A stretch of DNA of 64,000 nucleotides from Bacteroidota bacterium (GTDB lineage: Bacteria; Bacteroidota; Bacteroidia; Chitinophagales; Chitinophagaceae). The DNA lies in contig JAEZGI010000057.1 in NCBI GenBank assembly GCA_023416995.1, forward strand, positions 1-64,000, written 5' to 3'. Positions within the stretch are counted from its first letter, which is position 1. The number at the start of each line of letters is the position of its first letter. The notes under the pieces were generated by a model, which had not been told where the DNA came from, made no database searches, and saw only the letters and a program-made list of their open reading frames with translations. Below, in pieces: positions 1 to 7,461 of the stretch. A program made the translations under genes and the position numbers.

Positions 1-487
1 GTATCCGGAGACCGGTATAGCCAACCCCATTTCCGGCGTCTGAATTTACTACCACCGACGGTGTCTGGTTCAGGATAAAAGGAATATCCTGCGCCAGGTT
101 CAGCTTTTCAATGTCTGCCTTTTGAAGATTGGTTTTGGTGAAAGGTGCTTTGTCGCCTGCACGAAGCGCCCGGACTTCTACCGGTTGCATCATCAGGTTA
201 ATGCGTTGTAAACCGATGTTGAGGCCCGCTGTACCGCTTGTCACTTCTTGGTAAGTGCTTCTGTAACCGATGCTGGTTACTGATAGCGTGTAGGTTTTTT
301 GTCTTGCCTGGGGAAAACTAAAATATCCCGAATCATTGGTGAGCGTTACGTTGTTCGCTCCAATCGTTACTGTTGCCGCTGCTATTGCGGTGCCGGTGGC
401 GGCATCTGTTATTCGCCCGCTTATTTGCTGGGAAACAACAGTTTGGGAAATTAATAAATAGCAAATCCCCAAAAACAATTTTTGCAT
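1..487 (-). CDS. TonB-dependent outer-membrane receptor, N-terminal part (probable thiamine-compound transporter)
   Basis: The gene runs off the left edge; 162 codons are visible. Reading leftward from the ATG at 487, the protein has a signal peptide ending near SQTVVSQQ. A carboxypeptidase-regulatory-like domain follows (SGRITDAATGTAIAAATV, then GYFSFPQ and YTLSVTSIGYRS), then the start of the plug domain (PFILNQTPSVVVNSDAGNGV). This is the usual N-terminus of a Bacteroidota TonB receptor that moves a scarce substrate across the outer membrane using TonB energy. The substrate is inferred from the TPP riboswitch in its leader: thiamine or a precursor. The barrel lies outside the window, so substrate class and intactness cannot be judged. 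Confidence 0.88.
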   Translation of the reverse strand, partial: MQKLFLGICYLLISQTVVSQQISGRITDAATGTAIAAATVTIGANNVTLTNDSGYFSFPQARQKTYTLSVTSIGYRSTYQEVTSGTAGLNIGLQRINLMMQPVEVRALRAGDKAPFTKTNLQKADIEKLNLAQDIPFILNQTPSVVVNSDAGNGVGYTGLRI

Positions 488-591
488 GTTCCATTAATTT
501 AAATGGTTCCCGCGCGTACAATGTGTAACACGGGTAAAAATTGATTTGAAGGAAATGCTGCGGAAGTGAAGTGTAGGTGTGAGTTGTGAAA

Positions 592-680
592 CTACCTTCC
601 CTGCGCAGGCATTACCCTGTCCAGGTTCTACGGGTATTATCTCAGCCTTGCCGGCAAATCCGGAAAGCACCCCGAGGAAT
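592..680 (-). ncRNA. TPP riboswitch (THI element)
   Basis: On the minus strand the region carries the conserved TPP-aptamer pieces in order: GGGGTGC, GGCTGAGATAATACCC, AGAACCTG, ACAGGGTAATGCC and GCGCAGGGA. These make up the thi-box core with its pyrimidine and pyrophosphate sensor helices. It lies about 105 bases before the ATG of the TonB receptor at 487 and on the same strand, so it should reduce that gene's expression when thiamine pyrophosphate is plentiful. The 488-832 gap holds only this leader and the short upstream region of the next plus-strand gene. I saw no clear T-rich terminator hairpin, so the mechanism may act on translation. Confidence 0.95.
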
Positions 681-832
681 CTGTGAAACCGTTCGTTGAA
701 TTGAACGGCCGCAAATATAATGAGAAAATTATCATCCCTCTGTAACATTTGAAAGCCTTTCTCCGTCACACCTTCTATAAACACTATTATTATCATTCTG
801 TATCGATCATTCCAAACGTTCAAAAAAACAAC

Positions 833-1546
833 ATGAAAAGTTTAAGTCTTGTTTTTGCCGGGTTACTGCTGAGCCTTGCCAGCTTTTCCCAAAAGACCAT
901 CAAGGATGCAAATGCAGAACTGAGGAAGGTGAAGTCGTTTCACGCCATCAGCGTATCTTCAGGAATTGAGTTGACACTGGTCCAGGACAACACAGAAAGT
1001 GTAGCGGTGAGCGCAAATACAACCGAGCTACGGGATCATATCAAAACCGTGGTAGAAAATGGTGAATTAAAGATCTCTTTTGATAACAGTATCTGGAAAA
1101 GAAACAATGGCAACCGCAGATTGAGGGCTTATGTTTCTGTGATCAAACTGGACGGGTTGGACGTATCTTCGGGCGCATCTGTTAAGGTTGAAGGGCAGGT
1201 GAAGTCACCAAAACTTGAAATTGAAGTTACAAGCGGCGGGATGTTTAAAGGTGTGGTTGAAACCGGTGATCTTTCTGTTGAACAAAGCAGTGGCTCGATA
1301 GTGAATATTTCCGGCAAAACAGGTCGGCTTGAAGTAGAGGGTAGCAGCGGAAGCGTATTCAATGGATATGATCTTGAAGCACAATCTGCCGATGCAGATA
1401 TCAGCAGCGGTGGTCAGATCAATCTCACGGTTACAAAAGAATTATCCGCAGAAGCAACAAGCGGTGGTGCTATTTCATATAAAGGTAAAGGTGTGATCCG
1501 CAATATTAAAACCGGTAGTGGTGGCGGAGTAAGCCGCAAAAGTTAA
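833..1546 (+). CDS. DUF2807 (GIN-domain) exported protein, copy A
   Basis: A 237-residue exported protein with a signal peptide (MKSLSLVFAGLLLSLASFSQ). It then has the head-GIN/DUF2807 pattern of FHAISVSSGIELTL and short repeated strands that predict a right-handed beta-solenoid. The rungs repeatedly carry Ser-Ser-Gly or Ser-Gly-Gly (VSSGASV, VTSGGMF, QSSGSIV, GSSGSVF, ISSGGQI, ATSGGAI). ATG 833 is preferred to an upstream in-frame ATG at 749 because it gives a clean signal peptide. The next gene is a paralogue of identical length. Family function is not established; an envelope or surface role is likely from export. Confidence 0.85.
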   Translation: MKSLSLVFAGLLLSLASFSQKTIKDANAELRKVKSFHAISVSSGIELTLVQDNTESVAVSANTTELRDHIKTVVENGELKISFDNSIWKRNNGNRRLRAYVSVIKLDGLDVSSGASVKVEGQVKSPKLEIEVTSGGMFKGVVETGDLSVEQSSGSIVNISGKTGRLEVEGSSGSVFNGYDLEAQSADADISSGGQINLTVTKELSAEATSGGAISYKGKGVIRNIKTGSGGGVSRKS

Positions 1547-1588
1547 TCGTTGCCATCAAACTTAAATAACCCCAATAAACTAATAAAC

Positions 1589-2302
1589 ATGCGTAAGTTC
1601 ATTTTATTCCTGGCTGCAACATTTACAATGGCAGTGGCAGGTGCTCAGCAGATAAACGACCCTAATGTAGAGCTGCGGAAAGTTGCAGGATTTCATGCCA
1701 TAAAAGTTTCAAATGCTATTGATTTGTTTCTTTCGCAATCGAATGAAGAAGTAGTAGCTGTAAGTGCCGATAAAGTACAGTATCGTAATCATATTAAAAC
1801 AGTGGTTGAAGATGGTGTTTTGATCATCTCTTATAGCAACACCGGTGATGGATTTAAAATGGGTAACCGCAAACTGAAAGCATATGTCTCAGTTAAGAGT
1901 CTTTCTAAACTGAATGCTTCAGGTGCGAGCGATGTGGTAATTGCCGGCACTTTGAAGGGAGATAAACTTTCCATTGAAATGAATGGGGCCAGTGATCTTA
2001 AGGGATCGGTAGACTTTGAAACGCTGAATCTGCGTTTAAACGGCGCTTCGGATGCGAACCTTACCGGCAGGGTAGTAAATCTGAAGATTGATGCAAATGG
2101 CGCAAGCGACCTGAAAGGTTATGAACTTGAAACAGACAATTGCGTAGCGGAAGCAAGCGGAGCTTCGGATATCAAGATCACAGTTAATAAAGAATTGAGC
2201 GCGCGCGCATCAGGAGCAAGCGGAGTTTATTATAAAGGTTCCGGTGTAATTGTTGACGTGAAAAGCAGCGGTGCAAGCAGTATTTCAAAGAGAGGATCCT
2301 AA
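1589..2302 (+). CDS. DUF2807 (GIN-domain) exported protein, copy B
   Basis: A second 237-residue DUF2807 protein, beginning 42 bases after copy A. It has a signal peptide (MRKFILFLAATFTMAVAGAQ) and the same opening (ELRKVAGFHAIKVSNAIDLFL). Its solenoid rungs use a Gly-Ala-Ser-Asp signature (ASGASDV, NGASDLKG, NGASDANL, SGASDIK, SGASGVYY) instead of the Ser-Ser-Gly of copy A. ATG 1589 is chosen over an upstream in-frame TTG at 1550 for the signal peptide. The short gap suggests co-transcription with copy A. The pair looks like a tandem duplication followed by coordinated divergence of the repeat face. Function unknown. Confidence 0.85.
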   Translation: MRKFILFLAATFTMAVAGAQQINDPNVELRKVAGFHAIKVSNAIDLFLSQSNEEVVAVSADKVQYRNHIKTVVEDGVLIISYSNTGDGFKMGNRKLKAYVSVKSLSKLNASGASDVVIAGTLKGDKLSIEMNGASDLKGSVDFETLNLRLNGASDANLTGRVVNLKIDANGASDLKGYELETDNCVAEASGASDIKITVNKELSARASGASGVYYKGSGVIVDVKSSGASSISKRGS

Positions 2303-2339
2303 TTGCTATAAAATCTTTAACAGAAAATATCAATTCATT

Positions 2340-2371
2340 TTTGGCTGGTGTAATATATCGTGTTACATTTG
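2340..2371 (+). promoter_or_regulatory. Bacteroidota-type promoter for the initiator tRNA
   Basis: TTTG at 2340-2343, a 20-base spacer, then TACATTTG at 2364-2371. This matches the -33 TTTG / -7 TAnnTTTG consensus of the primary sigma factor of Bacteroidota. The tRNA starts 10 bases after the -7 box, so transcription should begin just before the mature 5' end. Confidence 0.8.
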
Positions 2372-2381
2372 CAACCCACAT

Positions 2382-2453
<72 letters not shown>

Positions 2454-2458
2454 CAACA

Positions 2459-2481
2459 AGGCTCTCAGGAGCCTTTTTTTA
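2459..2481 (+). terminator. Rho-independent terminator of the tRNA
   Basis: Stem AGGCTC / GAGCCT with loop TCAG, followed at once by a run of seven T. It begins six bases after the tRNA 3' end. Confidence 0.88.
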
Positions 2482-2564
2482 TTAAGCCTATTCGTTACAA
2501 TCTATCTCCGCGTGTGGCAGGTGCCGCCCACCAATGAAATAATCAACGGGCGGGTGCTTTATTT

Positions 2565-2572
2565 TATCTTTG
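2565..2572 (+). promoter_or_regulatory. Putative -7 promoter element for era
   Basis: TATCTTTG matches TAnnTTTG and sits 16 bases before the GTG start of era. No TTTG -33 element is found at the expected distance, so this is only a partial match. Confidence 0.5.
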
Positions 2573-2588
2573 CCTCAATTTACAAGTC

Positions 2589-3458
2589 GTGAAATCAGGT
2601 TTTGTCAACATTTTCGGGAAACCCAATGCAGGAAAAAGTACATTCCTGAATGCAGTTATTGGTGAAAAACTCGCTATCGTTTCATCTAAAGTGCAGACCA
2701 CCCGGCATCGCATTAAGGGAATTATTACCGGCGATGATTACCAGGTTATTTTGTCGGACACACCCGGCATTATCGAGCCAAAATACAAACTGCATGAAAA
2801 GATGATGCAGGCAGTTAAAAGTGCTTTGGAAGATGCAGATCTTGCTTTGTTGATCGTAGATGTGAATGAAGCACCTGATGAAGCAGATTCGATATTTTCT
2901 GCATTGAAACTGAAAGTGCCGGCGATGGTGGTGCTGAATAAAATTGACAAAGCTAAATCTGAAAGAGTTGAGGAAATGGGCGCCTTTTTTAGCGGCCGCC
3001 CTTACTGCAAAGAAGTGATTGCAATTTCTGCCATCAACGGGGTGCAACACGATGCGCTTGTAAAAGCGATGCTTAAATATCTGCCTGAGGGTGAGCCTTT
3101 TTTTGAAGGGGAAGAAATGACCGATCTGCCAACACGATTTTTTGTTGGTGAGATGGTGCGTGAAAAGATCTTCAATCTTTTTAAAGATGAGATTCCTTAT
3201 CACACTACGGTTGCAGTCAAAGAATTCAAAGAAAAGTCGACGCTGATTAAAATATCTGCTGATATCATCGTTCAACGTGATACACAGAAGGGTATCCTGC
3301 TTGGGCAGGGTGGGAAAATGATCCGGCAGTTAGGAACAGAGGCGCGCAAAGACATTGAACAATTCCTTGGACAGAAAGTGTTCCTGGAGCTGTTTGTACG
3401 TGTTCGGCCCAAATGGCGCGATAACGACACCATGCTGAGAGAGTATGGATATCATTAA
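2589..3458 (+). CDS. era: GTPase Era
   Basis: A 289-residue essential GTPase that binds the 3' end of 16S rRNA and assists 30S assembly. The P-loop is GKPNAGKS at residues 10-17. The G3 motif is DTPGI and the G4 motif NKID. The C-terminal KH domain is marked by GQGGKMIRQLG. Length matches the family. The start is a GTG, with no alternative ATG before the P-loop. It is followed after 21 bases by the related GTPase gene der, so the two ribosome-assembly GTPases probably form one unit. Confidence 0.97.
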   Translation: MKSGFVNIFGKPNAGKSTFLNAVIGEKLAIVSSKVQTTRHRIKGIITGDDYQVILSDTPGIIEPKYKLHEKMMQAVKSALEDADLALLIVDVNEAPDEADSIFSALKLKVPAMVVLNKIDKAKSERVEEMGAFFSGRPYCKEVIAISAINGVQHDALVKAMLKYLPEGEPFFEGEEMTDLPTRFFVGEMVREKIFNLFKDEIPYHTTVAVKEFKEKSTLIKISADIIVQRDTQKGILLGQGGKMIRQLGTEARKDIEQFLGQKVFLELFVRVRPKWRDNDTMLREYGYH

Positions 3459-3479
3459 ACAGACAATACAACAATAATC

Positions 3480-4793
3480 ATGGGTTTTACAATAGCAATC
3501 GTCGGAAGACCGAATGTAGGGAAAAGCACTTTTTTTAACAGGCTGCTTGAGCAACGTAAAGCGATCGTTGATGATTTCAGCGGCGTTACCCGCGACCGTC
3601 AGTATGGGGTGGCCGACTGGAACGGGAAAAGCTTCAACGTGATCGACACCGGCGGATTTGTGCCGCGCAGTGAAGACGTATTTGAGCGTGAGATCCGCAA
3701 ACAGGTAAATATTGCCGTCGAAGAAGCGAACGCGGTCTTATTCATGGTGGATGCTGCGACCGGTATTACAGAAATGGATAGCGCGATGGCCGATATATTG
3801 AGGAAATCTTCAAAACCCGTGTTGGTTGTCGTAAACAAGGTAGACAATCACGAACGATTGATGGAAGCATCCGAATTTTATGCGCTCGGTTTTGAGCACA
3901 TTTATTTTTTGTCTTCAATGAGCGGTACAGGTACCGGCGAATTACTGGATGCCGTTGCTGATCTGATCACTGATGAACAATCGGCCCACACGCAGGACAT
4001 GGAGGCTTTGCCAAAGTTTGCCATCATGGGTCAGCCGAATGTAGGTAAGTCATCGCTGCTGAATGCACTTGTTGGTCAGGAACGAACCATAGTAAGCGAT
4101 ATAGCGGGTACTACCCGTGATACCATACACACGCATTACAATTTGTTTCAGAAGGATTTCGTATTGATAGATACCGCAGGTATCAGGAGAAAAGCAAAGG
4201 TTCATGAAGACCTGGAATTCTACTCGGTGATACGGGCCGTGAAAGCGATGGATGAGTGTGATGTCTGCTTATTGCTGCTTGATGCAGAGAAAGGGATCGC
4301 CGCCCAGGATCTGAATATATTTGGTTTAGCTGCTAAGAAAGGAAAGGGTGTCGTGGTGCTTGTGAACAAATGGGATCTAGTTGAAAAACAAACCAATACG
4401 GCACGCGACTATGAAAATGAACTGAAAAAACGGATCGCACCGTTTTCTGATGTGCCGATCCTTTTTATCTCCGCACAGGAAAAGACCCGGATTTATAAGG
4501 CGATTGAACTGGCACTCGAGGTGTACGAGAACAAACAGCGCAAGGTGCCTACGTCAAAGTTGAACGATGTAATGCTCAAAGCAATAGAGTCTTACCATCC
4601 TCCTGTGGTTCGTGGCAATCCGGTTAAAATAAAGTATGTAACACAGCTACCGACAAACGTTCCGTCGTTTGCATTTTTCTGCAATTTTCCCGACGACGTG
4701 AAGGAGCCGTACAAAAACTACCTGGAAAATCAGCTCCGCAAAAACTTCAATTTTACAGGTGTGCCCATCAGGTTGTTTTTTAGGAAGAAGTAG
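3480..4793 (+). CDS. der: Ribosome biogenesis GTPase Der (EngA)
   Basis: A 437-residue double GTPase needed for 50S maturation. It has two G domains: the first with GRPNVGKS at residues 9-16, DTGGF and NKVD; the second with GQPNVGKS at residues 184-191, DTAGI and NKWD. A C-terminal KH-like domain follows (PVKIKYVTQ, PTNVPSFAFFCN). The tandem G domains are diagnostic. It starts 21 bases after era. The 4794-4969 gap holds only the promoter region of the next gene. Confidence 0.97.
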   Translation: MGFTIAIVGRPNVGKSTFFNRLLEQRKAIVDDFSGVTRDRQYGVADWNGKSFNVIDTGGFVPRSEDVFEREIRKQVNIAVEEANAVLFMVDAATGITEMDSAMADILRKSSKPVLVVVNKVDNHERLMEASEFYALGFEHIYFLSSMSGTGTGELLDAVADLITDEQSAHTQDMEALPKFAIMGQPNVGKSSLLNALVGQERTIVSDIAGTTRDTIHTHYNLFQKDFVLIDTAGIRRKAKVHEDLEFYSVIRAVKAMDECDVCLLLLDAEKGIAAQDLNIFGLAAKKGKGVVVLVNKWDLVEKQTNTARDYENELKKRIAPFSDVPILFISAQEKTRIYKAIELALEVYENKQRKVPTSKLNDVMLKAIESYHPPVVRGNPVKIKYVTQLPTNVPSFAFFCNFPDDVKEPYKNYLENQLRKNFNFTGVPIRLFFRKK

Positions 4794-4931
4794 AAGGCAT
4801 GGTTTTTGAAAATAGTTACATGCAAATTATAATATGATTTGCACTACACTAATCTGAGTATAAAATCGTGAGTCTTTTAACAATTTCTTTAGTTTAAGTC
4901 ATGACAAGCGGATTTAAACCGATTAAGTTAT

Positions 4932-4939
4932 TAGATTTG
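4932..4939 (+). promoter_or_regulatory. Putative -7 promoter element for a small lipoprotein gene
   Basis: TAGATTTG matches TAnnTTTG and lies 30 bases before the preferred ATG at 4970. There is no good TTTG at the -33 distance. Confidence 0.45.
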
Positions 4940-4969
4940 CCACATTATTAACCTAAAATGCTATCTCAA

Positions 4970-5158
4970 ATGAAAAAGTTTTTAGCAATCGTAGCCATTA
5001 CATCGATTATGGCATCGTGCACAGACAGCTCAACTTCTGAAGACGCGACAACAGATTCTTCAGCAGCACCGATGCAGAGTGCACCAATGGACACAACTTC
5101 TGTTACTCCTGCTGATTCTTCAGTTTTGAACAGCGACACAACCGGAGTTAGACCATAA
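4970..5158 (+). CDS. Small Ser/Thr-rich lipoprotein
   Basis: A 62-residue protein with a short signal peptide and a lipobox-like SIMASC, so Cys17 should be lipidated. The mature part is low-complexity and acidic, rich in Ser, Thr, Asp and Ala (DSSTSEDATTDSSAAP). Starting at the ATG at 4958 instead would add four residues (MLSQ); 4970 places the charged residues directly before the hydrophobic core. It has its own putative promoter and a strong terminator, so it looks monocistronic. Function unknown; such peptides are common in this phylum. Confidence 0.68.
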   Translation: MKKFLAIVAITSIMASCTDSSTSEDATTDSSAAPMQSAPMDTTSVTPADSSVLNSDTTGVRP

Positions 5159-5198
5159 GTTGGTAATCAGATAATTACGTTTTCGTAAGTATATCGCT

Positions 5199-5226
5199 CC
5201 CCTGCAAGTGCAGGGGATTTTTTTTG
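5199..5226 (+). terminator. Rho-independent terminator
   Basis: Perfect stem CCCCTGCA / TGCAGGGG with a two-base loop (AG), then A and a run of T. It closes the lipoprotein transcript 40 bases after the stop. Confidence 0.9.
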
Positions 5227-5319
5227 TCCGGAAATAAGAAAAATCACTGCGGATCGGGTGAAAATCATCATGTATAGCTTAATAGGTGCCAATAAATTGC
5301 AACACATAACAGTGTGTGT

Positions 5320-7461
5320 ATGTCAGAATGTTGGAATCGGTTTGTGGGTTATTTCCTGGTTGTTTTGATCGGTTTAAGTTTTAAGGCCTCGGGCCAGGTG
5401 AAATGGGATGGTGAAGGAGGGGATGGAATGTGGAACAATCCTCAAAACTGGGTGGGGAACCGGCTGCCCGATATTGCTGACCGGGTAGTGCTTGATAACA
5501 GCTTCATTTCCGGTTCTTATGAAATCCTGATAGGTCCTGGCGCTTTGACAGTGACCATCTCATCGGTGTTGATTGAGCCCGGCACCGGTTCCTCAATAGC
5601 ACTTGTTATTCCCGCAGAAAATACCGCTGCGCCAGCACTGATTTGTACTGCCGAAGGATATTCCCTGGATATCGGACCGGGTGGAACTTTTAGAAATGCA
5701 TCCGGTGCCAGCGCCGGGGCGCCGCTGGAGGTGAAGGACTCAATCAGAATTAATAATGGAGGCAGCTTTATTCATAATACTCCCAGGAGCCATGCGAACA
5801 ATGTACGGGCATTGTCGAGGGCCCCGGGCACCGAAGACGGTGAATTTGAATTCCGGATCCCGGTGGCTTCAAGTACCGTTTCCGTAAGCGGACAGGTTTT
5901 TGGCCGGTTGAAATTAACTCCCGGGCTCAATAACACGGTCAACTACACGGGCACGGGTACCAATGATCTCACCGTGCGATCTGACCTTGAAATCGGTGAT
6001 GGTGTAAATCTCAATTTTAACTTGCTGGGTCTGCTTTCTATCGGCGGTAAACTCATACAACATAATTCCACACTGAATCTTGGCACAACTGCGCGGCAGT
6101 TGACCGTGCTGCTTAAAGGTGACCTTGTACAGGATGCCGGTGGGGTTATCACCGAAACAGGGCAGGCTTTCCCGGTTTTGCGTTTGGCAGGCGAAGAAAT
6201 ACAAACACTAAAATGTGAAGGCTTCATAGTTAATGATGTTGAACTTCAATTCGATAATAGCTCAGGTATAAGCTTAACATCGAACCTCCAACTGACGCAT
6301 ACACTGCGATTGGACAAAGGCGCGGTTCGAACAAACGGCCACCTGGTGAAGTTTGGGCCGGCTGCCACCATACAGACAACCGGTGAAGGATATATTGATG
6401 GTAAGGTGTATAAATCCGGTTTGGTAAACGGAGACTTCTTGTTCCCGGTAGGCAAAAATGGCTTTGTGAGATGGGTTAGTTTGCGGGAAGCCACCGGGAA
6501 CTTTTTAGTAGAATTTGTTCCCTCTGATCCGCGTCTGCTGGCAGCAAATCTCGGCAACGGTCTTTCTCATATATCTGGTCTGGAACATTGGATCATTATG
6601 ACCGAAACGGCCGATGCGACTGCAAAAATAGAGTTGTCTTTTCACGATGTACATAGCGGAGGTGTAACATCGCTGGAACACCTGCGGGTAGCACAGCTGC
6701 AGAATAATGCCTGGGTAAATGCCGGCAATATCGGATTCACAGGTACCGCTGGTTCCGTTGGGTCGGTGCTTGGCGGACCGGTTACTGATTTTGAGACAGG
6801 AGTACCGCAATATTTCACGCTCGCGAGCAGCAATGTTTTGCATAACCCTCTGCCTTTGAAATGGCAATCTTTTACGGCACATTCAGTATCGGACAAGGTG
6901 ATACTTCAATGGGAAGCGGAAAGCACTCCCGGTGCAGTTTACATCCCAGAACGTTCGGCAGACGGGCTGAATTTTAAGCCGCTCGGCGCAGTGCCGTACC
7001 TGGCAGGAAGAAAATATTATTCCTGGATCGATGAACAGCCAGTAACCGGTAATTCATTTTACCGCATACGCGAAAAGATAACGGGAAGCGCAGATTGGGC
7101 AAGCGGGATCATTTCGGTAGACCGGACAGGGCCGTTACCCCTGAAGCGGGTGATAACAATTAGAGGCCGACAGGTGCAAATTGCCGCAGTTCGGCAAAAC
7201 ACCGGTGGCCCAAACAGCGGCAGCCAAAATACAGGTACACCAGGTGCCGGCGGCCCAAACAGGAATAGCGGTAACACCGGTAGCCAACTGATATTTGTAA
7301 CTGATCTTGCTGGCCGGTTGATTTTGTTAAAGCATATTCGGTTGGACGATGAGGTGATAAATTTTCACATACCAGTTACAATCGCAGCAGGCAGTATTCT
7401 TAACTTCACGATAGTTGGCAATGGTGTGAAAAAAGAAACCTTACGAGCGGTGGTGCAATGA
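5320..7461 (+). CDS. Secreted T9SS cargo protein with beta-helix-like repeats and a C-terminal sorting domain
   Basis: A 713-residue exported protein. A signal peptide ends near FKASGQ. The N-terminus WDGEGGDGMWNNPQNW resembles the start of Bacteroidota surface proteins with parallel beta repeats, and the middle is Gly/Asn/Thr-rich strand repeats. Around residues 510-600 there is an Ig/Fn3-like stalk (PLPLKWQSF, VILQWEAES, SFYRIREK). The last 100 residues resemble a type A sorting domain (ITIRGRQVQIAA, VTDLAGRLIL, ending FTIVGNGVKKETLRAVV). A Gly/Asn/Thr-rich insert of about 30 residues (7195-7285) splits that domain. ATG 5320 is preferred over GTG 5314. The substrate or ligand cannot be told. 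Confidence 0.75.
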   Translation: MSECWNRFVGYFLVVLIGLSFKASGQVKWDGEGGDGMWNNPQNWVGNRLPDIADRVVLDNSFISGSYEILIGPGALTVTISSVLIEPGTGSSIALVIPAENTAAPALICTAEGYSLDIGPGGTFRNASGASAGAPLEVKDSIRINNGGSFIHNTPRSHANNVRALSRAPGTEDGEFEFRIPVASSTVSVSGQVFGRLKLTPGLNNTVNYTGTGTNDLTVRSDLEIGDGVNLNFNLLGLLSIGGKLIQHNSTLNLGTTARQLTVLLKGDLVQDAGGVITETGQAFPVLRLAGEEIQTLKCEGFIVNDVELQFDNSSGISLTSNLQLTHTLRLDKGAVRTNGHLVKFGPAATIQTTGEGYIDGKVYKSGLVNGDFLFPVGKNGFVRWVSLREATGNFLVEFVPSDPRLLAANLGNGLSHISGLEHWIIMTETADATAKIELSFHDVHSGGVTSLEHLRVAQLQNNAWVNAGNIGFTGTAGSVGSVLGGPVTDFETGVPQYFTLASSNVLHNPLPLKWQSFTAHSVSDKVILQWEAESTPGAVYIPERSADGLNFKPLGAVPYLAGRKYYSWIDEQPVTGNSFYRIREKITGSADWASGIISVDRTGPLPLKRVITIRGRQVQIAAVRQNTGGPNSGSQNTGTPGAGGPNRNSGNTGSQLIFVTDLAGRLILLKHIRLDDEVINFHIPVTIAAGSILNFTIVGNGVKKETLRAVVQ

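Noticed and set aside
494..823. A 109-residue open frame on the minus strand covering the receptor leader
   Set aside because: It runs through the conserved TPP riboswitch and has no protein-like sequence. The aptamer explains the sequence.
2682..3275. A 197-residue antisense frame inside era
   Set aside because: It is a Phe/His-rich antisense shadow with no domain and no start context; era is certain.
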